Below the pieces are notes generated by a model that saw only the letters and a program-made list of their open reading frames with translations, did no database searches and was not told the DNA's origin. Shown piece after piece: positions 31,254-39,404 of a stretch of DNA of 51,652 nt (position 1 is the first letter of the stretch; each line of letters starts with the position of its first letter). This DNA is from Oscillospiraceae bacterium (GTDB taxonomy: Bacteria > Bacillota > Clostridia > Oscillospirales > Oscillospiraceae). A program made the translations under genes and the position numbers. The DNA lies in the NCBI GenBank assembly GCA_015068495.1, contig SVKL01000014.1, positions 1 to 51,652 on the forward strand. Direction: 5' to 3'.

Positions 31254-32189
31254 TCAATGGAGATTCGCCAAATATTCTTCCAAACACAGTCCCTTGGTGT
31301 AGAGCTCCTCCGCCAAAGCAGTGCCCACATAGCGATAGTGCCACGGCTCGTAAATGATGCCGGTTTTGCTGCTTTTGTCGTTGGGATAGCGGAGAATAAA
31401 GCCGTACTTCCGGCAGTTGGCCATCAGCCATTTTTGGGTGTCGGTGTTCTCCTGCGCTTCGTCCAGATAGGGGTAGTCGGTGTCCACCAAATCCACTGCC
31501 AGGCCCAGCTCGTGCTCGCTGGTGCCGGGCATAGCCACCACGGTGGCGGCTTCCTTTGCGGCGGCTACTTTGTCATAGCCCCGGTCCAAATAGTAGTTCA
31601 CCTTGTTGCTGTACAGCATTTTTTGCGTGTCATTGGAACGATAGGCGGAGATGATTTGTACGCCGTGACCGGCCTTGCGGCAATCTGCCAGCATTTCTGC
31701 CAGCGCATCGCGGCACAGGGCATCCACTTTCATACCGCCTTCGACTTCCTGTAAGTCCAAAGTGTGGTCTGCCGGAATCATATTCCAAGGATTGGCAACC
31801 ATAATCTTTTCACCGGTGGAGGTAAAATAATAGGTGCGGCTGCTGATGGTGGCTTTTCCCCGGGTGATAGAGCCATCGTTTTTCAGATAATACGTGCTTC
31901 CCTCCAGCTCCAGCCAACCGGTCTGCAGAACACCGTTGCTGTCCAAGTAGTACCGGGTGCCGTCCAGTTCCAGCCAGCCGGTATGGCGGGTGCCGTCTTC
32001 GTTAATATAGAAGGTCTGGGCGGCTTCCTTTACCCAGCCCACAGGGGGATCGGTTTCAGTAGAGCCTTCGGTGGTGTTTTTAGGGTCGGTGGGATTGTTT
32101 TGGGGCTGTCCGGGGATGACGGTAAAACAGCCGGTCAAGATACAGCACAGCGCTAACAGCGCTATGAGCAAAACAATATACCGTTTCAT
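31254..32189 (-). CDS. VanY-type D-Ala-D-Ala carboxypeptidase lipoprotein with wall-binding repeats
   Basis: The 311-residue precursor has a lipoprotein signal ending at Cys21 (ILTGC), a Pro/Thr linker, four cell-wall/choline-binding-type repeats (GW..DGTRYYLDSNGVLQTGW-like, about 50-130), and a C-terminal M15B peptidase domain: SAYRSNDTQ, the zinc motif EHELGLAVDLVDTD and the last ligand WHYRY. It should trim the terminal D-Ala of peptidoglycan stem peptides outside the cell. It is a separate transcription unit with a promoter at 32214-32244. Confidence 0.92.
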   Translation of the reverse strand: MKRYIVLLIALLALCCILTGCFTVIPGQPQNNPTDPKNTTEGSTETDPPVGWVKEAAQTFYINEDGTRHTGWLELDGTRYYLDSNGVLQTGWLELEGSTYYLKNDGSITRGKATISSRTYYFTSTGEKIMVANPWNMIPADHTLDLQEVEGGMKVDALCRDALAEMLADCRKAGHGVQIISAYRSNDTQKMLYSNKVNYYLDRGYDKVAAAKEAATVVAMPGTSEHELGLAVDLVDTDYPYLDEAQENTDTQKWLMANCRKYGFILRYPNDKSSKTGIIYEPWHYRYVGTALAEELYTKGLCLEEYLANLH

Positions 32190-32213
32190 ATCTTCACCCT
32201 CCTGCGTAGGATA

Positions 32214-32244
32214 ATTATAAGACTATTTTATCACATTTCGTCAA
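32214..32244 (-). promoter_or_regulatory. Promoter of the VanY-like gene
   Basis: TTGACG and TATAAT on the minus strand with a 19-base spacer; a TAAAAT in between is an alternative -10. Confidence 0.5.
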
Positions 32245-32295
32245 AAAAGGAAGAGGGAAATTTCCTTGCCGGCAGGGTATATAGCATAAAAAGAA

Positions 32296-32321
32296 CCGCC
32301 ACCGAAAAGGGTGGCCTTTTT
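32296..32321. terminator. Short hairpin with T tails
   Basis: GCCACC/GGTGGC around GAAAAG, with T-rich sequence on both sides. Possibly a second terminator for leftward tRNA-Gly transcription. Confidence 0.45.
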
Positions 32322-32346
32322 CGTGAAGAGTGAAGAGGTAATAAGT

Positions 32347-32378
32347 AAAGCCCTAAAGGCACTCGCCTTTAGGGCTTT
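32347..32378 (-). terminator. Hairpin terminator of tRNA-Gly
   Basis: AAAGCCCTAAAGGC/GCCTTTAGGGCTTT around ACTC, directly after the CCA end on the minus strand; T tail is modest. Confidence 0.7.
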
Positions 32379-32451
32379 GGAGCAGGGTACGGGAGTCGAA
32401 CCCGCCCAGTCTGCTTGGGAAGCAGAAATTCTACCGATAAACTAACCCTGC
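32378..32451 (-). tRNA. tRNA-Gly (anticodon CCC)
   Basis: On the minus strand the acceptor GCAGGGT/ACCCTGC, anticodon stem TCTGC/GCAGA with loop TTCCCAA (CCC), and T arm around GGTTCGACTC are complete, with discriminator T and encoded CCA. It reads GGG codons. Confidence 0.94.
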
Positions 32452-32462
32452 ATATCGGCGCT

Positions 32463-32491
32463 ATTATAACAAAAACAAAAGGGGAATTCAA
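32463..32491 (-). promoter_or_regulatory. Promoter of tRNA-Gly
   Basis: TTGAAT, 17-base spacer and TATAAT on the minus strand, 12 bases before the mature tRNA. Confidence 0.75.
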
Positions 32492-32557
32492 GTGCTATTT
32501 GTCGGCACTCGTATTTTTGCCGCAGATGTGTTATACTGTAGTAAAGGAGGGATTATA

Positions 32558-32785
32558 GTGGCAGAATATGAACTGGTACGTGAAATTCAAAACCTGTGTC
32601 CCAACAACCAAATGCGGGATATCTTCTTTGAGGAAGTGGAAACCGATGACCCCGAAGGCTATGTCCGGGCATTTTTGAAGGGCAAAGCGGTGGAGGTCTC
32701 CACACAGGAGGGTCAGGGAGGCGCTGTGACGGTCTTTGCCTCGTGTGACGGACTGATTCAAAAATTTGTATTTACGCCTTTGTAA
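32558..32785 (+). CDS. Small acidic hypothetical protein
   Basis: The 75-residue protein starts at GTG 32558 after AAAGGAGGGATTATA. It is acidic (EEVETDDPEGYV) with an alpha-then-beta pattern and ends FVFTPL. No family is recognised. A TATACT at 32532-32537 is a likely -10. It lies 133 bases before the acetyl-CoA synthase cluster, but that cluster has its own promoter, so a link is not shown. Confidence 0.65.
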   Translation: MAEYELVREIQNLCPNNQMRDIFFEEVETDDPEGYVRAFLKGKAVEVSTQEGQGGAVTVFASCDGLIQKFVFTPL

Positions 32786-32823
32786 TTTGTGAAAAAATAC
32801 CCTGTTTTTCCTGCAAATTATGG

Positions 32824-32885
32824 TTGAAAAAGCTGACAGAATGTGATAAAGTATAGTAGTATCGATATGGGGGTAGGGGTACTAC
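32824..32885 (+). promoter_or_regulatory. Promoter and leader of the acetyl-CoA synthase cluster
   Basis: TTGAAA (32824-32829), 17-base spacer, TAAAGT (32847-32852). The leader then contains GTAGTA (32856) and TACTAC (32880) enclosing the G-rich loop TCGATATGGGGGTAGGGG. Confidence 0.55.
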
Positions 32886-32918
32886 GCCCATTCGAAGATT
32901 TCCAAAGGAGCAATATCT

Positions 32919-33689
32919 ATGGCAACACCTTATACCATTGCAGTGGCCGGTAAAGGCGGTGTGGGTAAAACCACCACCTGCGGTATGATTATCGATTATC
33001 TGTGCAGCAAAAAGCAAGGTCCCGTTTTGGTCGTGGATGCCGATGCCAACGCCAATCTGAACGAGGTTCTGGGCGTGGAGGTAGAGACCAGCTTGGGCGA
33101 AATCCGTGAGGAGATGGCGCAGGCAGAGCTGAAAGGCACGCTGCCTGCCGGTATGACTAAGGCAGACTATGCAGATTTCAAGTTCAGCTCCGCGATTATC
33201 GAGGAAGACGACTTTGATATGCTGGTTATGGGCCGTACCCAAGGTAAGGGCTGCTACTGCTATGTCAACGGCGTTCTGAAAACCCAAGTGGACAAGTACG
33301 CAAAGAACTACAGCTACATTGTGATGGACAATGAGGCGGGCCTTGAGCACGTGGCAAGAGGCACACTTCCCAAGGTGGATGCGATGCTGCTGATTTCCGA
33401 CTGCTCCCGCCGGGGTATTCAGGCGGCAGCCAGAGTGGCTGAAATTGTAGAGGAAATGGAGCTAAAGCCCGGGATTATGGGTCTGATTGTCAATCGGGCG
33501 CCGGAGGGCAAGCTGGACGACGGCGTTATGGAGGAGATTGAAAAGCGCGGGCTAAAGCTGCTGGGCATTCTCCCGCAGGACGATGGCGTGTACCGCTGCG
33601 ACTGCGACGGCGAGCCATCTGCTAAGCTGCCGGAAAGCAACCCTGTGAAAGCAGCAGTGAGGAAAACTATGCAGGATTTGGGCCTGTAA
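32919..33689 (+). CDS. acsF: Nickel-insertion ATPase of the CooC/AcsF family
   Basis: The 256-residue MinD-type ATPase has a deviant Walker A GKGGVGKTT at 11-19, VDADANANL, a CxC pair in GKGCYCYVN (metal-binding in CooC proteins) and VMDNEAGLEH. CooC/AcsF proteins load nickel into CO dehydrogenase or acetyl-CoA synthase. Its place as first gene of the acs cluster supports AcsF, acting on the A-cluster of AcsB downstream. Confidence 0.9.
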   Translation: MATPYTIAVAGKGGVGKTTTCGMIIDYLCSKKQGPVLVVDADANANLNEVLGVEVETSLGEIREEMAQAELKGTLPAGMTKADYADFKFSSAIIEEDDFDMLVMGRTQGKGCYCYVNGVLKTQVDKYAKNYSYIVMDNEAGLEHVARGTLPKVDAMLLISDCSRRGIQAAARVAEIVEEMELKPGIMGLIVNRAPEGKLDDGVMEEIEKRGLKLLGILPQDDGVYRCDCDGEPSAKLPESNPVKAAVRKTMQDLGL

Positions 33690-33773
33690 AAGTAAGGATT
33701 CAAAATCAAGGGCGGCTCACCGTACTGGATTTGAACATATAAAAACATAATTTATTTTAAGGGGGATATTACT

Positions 33774-34715
33774 ATGTCTTTCGTACCTAAGACAGCACCC
33801 TTCAGCGGTAAGATTAACGCTGTGACACTGGGCACCGGTGATAATGCAATCGTCATCGGCGGTCAGAATGTGCTGCCGTTCTACACTTTCGATGCACCCA
33901 TCGAAAACGCACCCAAGATTGGTGTGGAGGTTTCCGATCTGGCTTCCCAGTGGGATTACGCCGGTCTGAAGGACTTCTACGCCGGCTGCGCCACTATGGC
34001 TGATTACGCCAAGAAGGCTGAGACCATCGAGGGCTGCGACTTCATCTGCCTGAACTTTGTGGGCGCAGATCCCAACGGCGCAAACCGCTCCGTTGCTGAT
34101 TGCGTGGCTGACGCCAAGGCTGTTGCTGAGGCCGTTACCAAGCCTATCGTTGTAATGGGCAGCAAGAATATGGAAAAGGACGGCGAGCTGCTGCCTGCAC
34201 TGGCTGAGGCTCTGGCCGGCAAGAATGTTCTGTTTATGTCCGCAAAGAACGAGAACTACAAGACCGTCGGCGCTTCTGTTGCTTTGGCAAACGGTCAGAA
34301 GCTGGGCGCTGAGACCGCAGATGACATTAACCTGGCTAAGCAGCTGAACATTATGCTGAAGGGCCTGAACGTCAATCCCGAGTGCGTGGTTATGGATATC
34401 GGCACCGCTGCTGTGGGTTACGGCTACGAGTACGCCGCTTCCACCTTCGACCGTATCCGTCTGGCTGCTTTGCAGCAGTCCGATGCTGATCTGCAGATGC
34501 CCATTTTGGCTGCTGTCTGCAACGATACTTGGGGTGTGAAGGAATCCTCTGCAACTGAGGAAGACGAGCCTGACTGGGGCTGCCGTGAAGAGCGCGCCAT
34601 TTCTATGGAAGTCGCTACTGCTGCAGCTGACCTGACCGGCGGCGCTGATGCCGTTGTTCTGCGTCACCCCGCATCCGTGGCAACCATCAAGAAGTTCATC
34701 GCGGAACTGGTCTAA
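33774..34715 (+). CDS. acsD: Corrinoid/iron-sulfur protein, small subunit
   Basis: The 313-residue TIM-barrel protein matches the delta (small) subunit of the corrinoid iron-sulfur protein: IGGQNVLPFYTFDAPIEN near 37, CDFICLNFVGADPNG, and VMDIGTAAVGYGYEY. It forms the dimer with AcsC that carries a methyl group from methyl-tetrahydrofolate to acetyl-CoA synthase. GGGGGA-type site upstream; acsC-acsE starts 21 bases after its stop. Confidence 0.93.
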   Translation: MSFVPKTAPFSGKINAVTLGTGDNAIVIGGQNVLPFYTFDAPIENAPKIGVEVSDLASQWDYAGLKDFYAGCATMADYAKKAETIEGCDFICLNFVGADPNGANRSVADCVADAKAVAEAVTKPIVVMGSKNMEKDGELLPALAEALAGKNVLFMSAKNENYKTVGASVALANGQKLGAETADDINLAKQLNIMLKGLNVNPECVVMDIGTAAVGYGYEYAASTFDRIRLAALQQSDADLQMPILAAVCNDTWGVKESSATEEDEPDWGCREERAISMEVATAAADLTGGADAVVLRHPASVATIKKFIAELV

Positions 34716-34735
34716 TCGGAAGGAGGATACATACC

Positions 34736-37012
34736 ATGGCATTAAAAGGTCTTGATATTTTTAAGCTGTCTCCTAAGAAGAACTGTAAGGAGTGCGGCAG
34801 CCCCACCTGTATGGCATTCTGCATGAAGGTGGCGCAGGGCGCTGTTGAACTGAGCAAGTGCCCCTACTTCTCTGAGGAAGCTCTGGCAACGTTGAACTCT
34901 GCTACTGCTCCTTTGATGAAGACAATTACTGTCGGTGACTACAAGCTGGGCGGCGAAACCGTTCTGTTCCGTCACGAGAAGACTCTGGTCAACAAGAACC
35001 TGTTTGCAGTTTCCGTCTGCACCTGCATGGACGACGCTACCGTCGATGCCAAGCTGGCTGAGGTTCAGAAGGTTGACTACGAGCGTATCGGCGAGCGTAT
35101 GTACGTGGAGTTCGTTCAGGTTGCCAACAATCAGAATGACCCCGCTGTTTACGCAAAGCTGGTAGAAAAGGCTGCTGCTACAGGCCGCGCTTTGGTTCTG
35201 GAGTGCTGGGATGTGGAGTGCGCTAAGGCTGCACTGGCAGTTTCCGGCAAGAACGTAATTTTGGACGGCGCTACTCCCGAAAACTACGAGGCTATGAGCG
35301 AGCTGGCGAAGTCCGCCGGTGTTGCTTTGGGCGTTTGGGCAGAGAACATCTCCGACCTGTACGACACCGTTAAGAAGCTGGAAGCAGCCGGCAACACCAA
35401 CTTGGTGCTGGATGTCACCGGCAAGACCGCCAAGGAGACTTTGGCAAATGCTGTTAATGTCCGTCGTACCGCTTTGAAGCAGGAAGACCGTACCTTCGGT
35501 TACCCCTCCATCGTGAACGTGGCTAAGATTGCCAAGGGCGACGACCGTCTGCAGACCGCTTTGGCTGCTATGTTCGTTGAGAAGTACGGCTCCATCATCG
35601 TGATGTCCAATATGTCTTACGCACAGGCTCTGCCTCTGTACGGCCTGCGTCAGAACATCTTCACCGATCCTCAGAAGCCCATGAAGGTGGAAGCTAAGAT
35701 CTACCCCATCAACGGCGCTGATGAGAATGCTCCTGTAGCATTGACCGTTGACTTCGCACTGACCTACTTCCTGGTTTCCGGCGAACTGGAGCGTTCCGGC
35801 CAGCCTGTGAACCTGGTTATCACCGATGCTTCCGGTATGTCCGTTCTGACTGCATGGGCCGCCGGCAAGCTGTCCTCCTCCACCATCAAGAAGACCTTCG
35901 AGGAGCTGGACATTGCAAACAAGATCAAGAACCGTACCCTGATCATCCCCGGCAAGGTTGCCGTTATGAAGGGCGAAATTCAGGAGAAGCTGCCTGAGTG
36001 GAACGTAGTTGTCGGTCCTCTGGAGGCTGTACAGCTGCCCAAGTACATCAAGGATAAGGAATACGAAGCTGCCGCTAAGGCTGCTGCCGCTGAGAATGCC
36101 GCTAAGGCTGCTGCCGGCGCTAAGGAAGAGGTCAAGGAGCTGTCCTTCGACGAGCTGCTGGCTACCAAGGTTCCCGCAATCGAAGTGGTTGATATGGGCG
36201 TTAAGTACGGCGGTCATAACCCCGAGGCTAAGACCTTCGTTACCATCGGCGAGCGTATCCACTGTATCGCTCCTGCTATCCGCAAGGCTATGGACGAGCG
36301 TGATCCCGCTCCTATTCTGGAGCGTGCTGCTGCGCAGATCAAGGCCGGCGCTACCTACTTGGACGTGAACATCGGACCTGCTGAGAAGGACGGTCCCGAG
36401 CGTATGATGTGGGCTGTTAAGCTGCTGCAGGAGAACTTCAACAACGTACCTCTGGCTTTGGATACTGCCAATATGCGCGCTATCGAGGCCGGTATTAAGG
36501 TCTACAACCGTGAAAACGGCAAGCCCATCGTCAACTCCGCTGACGCCGGCTCCCGTATCGGCTACATTGATTTGGCTGCTGCCAACGATGCAATCTGTAT
36601 CGCTCTGTGTTCCGCTGACGGTATCGCTAAGGACAACGAAGAGCGTATGATGCACTGTGACAATATGCTGGAGCGTGGTCTGGGCCTTGGTATGTCCTCC
36701 GACGACCTGTGGTTCGACCCCCTGTTCCTGGTTGTCAAGGGTATGCAGGACAAGCAGATGGAGGTTCTGGAGGCTATCAAGATGTTCTCCGACAAGGGCC
36801 TGAAGTCCACCGGCGGTCTGTCCAACAACTCTAACGGCGCACCTAAGGATGTCCGTCCCATTATGGACTCTACCTTGGTTGCTATGTGTATGATGCAGGG
36901 TCTGACCTCCGCAATTGTGAACCCCAACGACCGCAGACTGATGGAAACCATCAAGTCCTGTGACATCTTTAAGAACCACGTGCTGTACTCTGACAGCTAC
37001 TTGGATCTGTAA
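34736..37012 (+). CDS. acsC-acsE: Fused corrinoid/iron-sulfur protein large subunit and methyltetrahydrofolate methyltransferase
   Basis: The 758-residue protein joins two enzymes usually encoded apart. Residues 1 to about 437 are AcsC: [4Fe-4S] motif Cys17, Cys20, Cys25, Cys42 (CKECGSPTC...KCP), a barrel, and a B12-binding C-terminal part with TDASGMSVL. An Ala/Lys-rich linker (about 438-495, with AAKAAAAENAAKAAAGAKEE) follows. Residues about 500-758 are AcsE: TIGERIHC, ERDPAPILERAA, DVNIGPAEKDGPE, ALDTANMRAIEAG, GLSNNSNG and DSYLDL. AcsE moves methyl from methyl-H4folate to the cob(I)amide of AcsC, so fusion ties donor and acceptor together. The frame is continuous and codon use is even across the join. 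No start site is seen in the linker. Confidence 0.92.
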   Translation: MALKGLDIFKLSPKKNCKECGSPTCMAFCMKVAQGAVELSKCPYFSEEALATLNSATAPLMKTITVGDYKLGGETVLFRHEKTLVNKNLFAVSVCTCMDDATVDAKLAEVQKVDYERIGERMYVEFVQVANNQNDPAVYAKLVEKAAATGRALVLECWDVECAKAALAVSGKNVILDGATPENYEAMSELAKSAGVALGVWAENISDLYDTVKKLEAAGNTNLVLDVTGKTAKETLANAVNVRRTALKQEDRTFGYPSIVNVAKIAKGDDRLQTALAAMFVEKYGSIIVMSNMSYAQALPLYGLRQNIFTDPQKPMKVEAKIYPINGADENAPVALTVDFALTYFLVSGELERSGQPVNLVITDASGMSVLTAWAAGKLSSSTIKKTFEELDIANKIKNRTLIIPGKVAVMKGEIQEKLPEWNVVVGPLEAVQLPKYIKDKEYEAAAKAAAAENAAKAAAGAKEEVKELSFDELLATKVPAIEVVDMGVKYGGHNPEAKTFVTIGERIHCIAPAIRKAMDERDPAPILERAAAQIKAGATYLDVNIGPAEKDGPERMMWAVKLLQENFNNVPLALDTANMRAIEAGIKVYNRENGKPIVNSADAGSRIGYIDLAAANDAICIALCSADGIAKDNEERMMHCDNMLERGLGLGMSSDDLWFDPLFLVVKGMQDKQMEVLEAIKMFSDKGLKSTGGLSNNSNGAPKDVRPIMDSTLVAMCMMQGLTSAIVNPNDRRLMETIKSCDIFKNHVLYSDSYLDL

Positions 37013-37027
37013 TTTCCCCGCAATTTA

Positions 37028-37069
37028 TGGCAGGGAGGGAAGACTCCCTCCCTGCCACTTTGCATTTTT
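37028..37069 (+). terminator. Terminator or attenuating hairpin between acsC-acsE and acsB
   Basis: Thirteen-pair stem TGGCAGGGAGGGA/TCCCTCCCTGCCA with AGAC loop, T run a few bases later. A new -10 follows before acsB. Confidence 0.75.
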
Positions 37070-37105
37070 GCGTCTTTTTCCGTATATAAGTCTAATGAGG
37101 CTTTA

Positions 37106-37111
37106 TATAAT
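37106..37111 (+). promoter_or_regulatory. -10 box of a separate acsB promoter
   Basis: TATAAT within TTTATATAATTTTTG, 54 bases before acsB; the -35 region is poor. Suggests acsB is transcribed on its own as well as with the cluster. Confidence 0.45.
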
Positions 37112-37164
37112 TTTTGACTGTAAGGTCAAAACAACTCCAAAAAACTCAACAGGAGGAACGAATT

Positions 37165-39291
37165 ATGAGCGTATTAACCGATTTGATCTATGGCGGCAGT
37201 AATGCAGTTGCCGGCTTAACTGAGGGCGCAGTCAATGCCGCCATCGAAAAGCACGGCGCAGACCATCCCATCGCATTTCCTGATACCGCTTACTATTTCC
37301 CCACCATTTATGCCGCAACCGGCGTAAAGGTCAAGACCTTGGGCGATTTGACCGCTTGCGTAGGCGTTTTGAAGAGCTTGATTACCAATCAGGAGGATTT
37401 GGGTCAGGCACTGAATGCCGGTCTTGCTACCGCCGTGGGCGCAGAAATTATCGAGGGCTTAAAGTATGCTGAGGGTGGCAATCCTTACGAAAACGATTCC
37501 GGCATCGGCTTTGTGCCCGACCCCATCATTCGCTCCTTAGGTGTGCCGCTGGTAACCGGCGATATTCCCGGCGTGGCTGTTGTGCTGGGCAAGGCAGACA
37601 ATGCTGAGGACGTTGTCAATGTTGTTAAGGACTACCAGTCCAAGGGCATTATGACCTTTATGGTAGGCGACGTGATTGAGCAGTGCAGCGATGCCGGCGT
37701 GAAGATGGGTCTTGAGTTCCGCGTGATTCCTCTGGGTCATGACGTGACCAGCGTTATCCACGTTGTCACCGTTGCAATCCGTGCGGCGCTGATCTTCGGC
37801 AATGTACAGCCCGGTGATTTGGCCGGCTTGCTGGATTATACCAAAAACAGAGTTCCTGCATTTGTCAACACCTTTGGCGCCATTGATGCTGTGGTGGTTT
37901 CCGCCGGCGCAGGCGCAATCGCATTGGGCTTCCCCGTGATTGTGGACATTGACTTGGCAGAAAATCAGGTGCCCGGTGCTTTGGAGTCCGTGTGCGACCA
38001 TAAGGACACTGTCAAGAAGTCCTTGGAGCTGCGGAACATTAAGATTAAAGTAAAGGAATTGCCCATTCCTGTTGCATTTGCTGCTGCATTTGAGGGTGAA
38101 ATCATCCGTAAGGCCGATATGCACAACGAAATGTGGTCTTCCAAGAACCCCACCGCTGAGCTGGTAGTGATGCGGGAAATGAATGAGGTTGAGGACCACA
38201 AGATCACCATCATCGGACCGGATCTGGATGCAGAAAAGGACTTGGCATTGGTCACCTATGTGGAGGTTGCCGGCAAGAAGATGCAGGTGGACTTCGAGTC
38301 CGTTATCGAGCGAAAATTCCACGCTTGGTTCAACTATATGGAAGGCGTTATGCACACCGGTCAGCGGAATCAGGTGCGTGTGCGTGTGTCTAATAACGCT
38401 TACGAGGCAGGTCTCCGTCTAAAGGACTTTGCAGAAGTTCTGTACGTAATGATTATGGACGAATTTGAAGCAGTTGCAGATAAGTGTCAGATCACCCTGA
38501 TCACCGACCCTGCAGAAGCAGGCAAGTTCCGTGATGAGATTGCAATGCCCAGATACGCACAGCGGGATGACCGCTTGGCATCTATGACCGACGAGGCAGT
38601 TGACCGCTACTATACCTGTATCCTGTGCCAGTCCTTTGCTCCCGCCCATTGCTGCGTGGTTACCCCCGAGCGTTTGGGTCTGTGCGGCGCGGTTTCTTGG
38701 CTGGATGCCAAGGCAACCAATGAGCTGGACCCCAACGGTCCCTGTCAGCCCATTTTGAAGAAGGGTCTGATTGACGAGCGTACCGGTCGGTACGAGGAAG
38801 TCAACCGGATGATCAGCGAAGCAACCCACGGCGCTGTGGAAAATGTTACCCTGTACTCCATTTTGGAAGACCCCATGACCTCCTGCGGCTGCTTCGAGTG
38901 CATTTGCGGTATTGAAGCTGTTTCCTCCGGCGTTATCGTTGTCAACCGTGAGTATAAGGGTATGACTCCTGCCGGTATGACCTTCGGCGAACTGGCTTCC
39001 TGCACCGGCGGCGGTGTGCAGACCCCCGGCTTTATGGGCCACGGCCGTCACTTCATTGCTTCCAAGAAGTTCTTGGCTGCTGAGGGCGGCGTGGAGCGTA
39101 TCGTTTGGATGCCCAAGGAACTGAAGGACGATGTGGCAGAACGGCTGAACAAGACAGCAAAGGAACTGTACGGCATCGACAATTTTGTGGATATGGTGGC
39201 AGACGAAACAGTCACCTGCGACGCAGAAGAGCTGATGACTTGGCTGACCGAAAAGGGTCACCCGGTGCTGGGCCTGGAGCCTCTGATGTAA
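37165..39291 (+). CDS. acsB: Acetyl-CoA synthase (CO-methylating)
   Basis: The 708-residue enzyme joins a methyl group, CO and CoA into acetyl-CoA. It is close to the full length of the Moorella enzyme (729 residues), so the N-terminal CO-dehydrogenase-binding domain is present. The A-cluster cysteines are visible: CILCQSFAPAHC...GLCG (about 485, 488, 497 and 507) and CGCFEC (574, 576), and the end GHPVLGLEPLM is conserved. ATG at 37165 with AGGAGGA upstream. No AcsA/CooS gene (CO dehydrogenase) is in the window, although the enzyme needs CO from it. Confidence 0.95.
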   Translation: MSVLTDLIYGGSNAVAGLTEGAVNAAIEKHGADHPIAFPDTAYYFPTIYAATGVKVKTLGDLTACVGVLKSLITNQEDLGQALNAGLATAVGAEIIEGLKYAEGGNPYENDSGIGFVPDPIIRSLGVPLVTGDIPGVAVVLGKADNAEDVVNVVKDYQSKGIMTFMVGDVIEQCSDAGVKMGLEFRVIPLGHDVTSVIHVVTVAIRAALIFGNVQPGDLAGLLDYTKNRVPAFVNTFGAIDAVVVSAGAGAIALGFPVIVDIDLAENQVPGALESVCDHKDTVKKSLELRNIKIKVKELPIPVAFAAAFEGEIIRKADMHNEMWSSKNPTAELVVMREMNEVEDHKITIIGPDLDAEKDLALVTYVEVAGKKMQVDFESVIERKFHAWFNYMEGVMHTGQRNQVRVRVSNNAYEAGLRLKDFAEVLYVMIMDEFEAVADKCQITLITDPAEAGKFRDEIAMPRYAQRDDRLASMTDEAVDRYYTCILCQSFAPAHCCVVTPERLGLCGAVSWLDAKATNELDPNGPCQPILKKGLIDERTGRYEEVNRMISEATHGAVENVTLYSILEDPMTSCGCFECICGIEAVSSGVIVVNREYKGMTPAGMTFGELASCTGGGVQTPGFMGHGRHFIASKKFLAAEGGVERIVWMPKELKDDVAERLNKTAKELYGIDNFVDMVADETVTCDAEELMTWLTEKGHPVLGLEPLM

Positions 39292-39302
39292 TGAATATAA
39301 AT

Positions 39303-39333
39303 AAAAAAGCCCCCGAATTTCGGGGGCTTTTTT
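39303..39333 (+). terminator. Terminator of acsB
   Basis: AAAAGCCCCCGAA/TTCGGGGGCTTTTTT hairpin with T run. Confidence 0.92.
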
Positions 39334-39404
39334 ATGCGGTAAAAATAGCTTGTCTTTTTGGCGAAAAGCAGGTAGAATATAAGAAAAAACAGAAGGATTT
39401 GAAT

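Noticed and set aside
34742..36979. 745-codon frame opposite acsC-acsE
   Set aside because: A shadow of the strongly codon-biased acs gene. It has no start signal and no recognisable domain.
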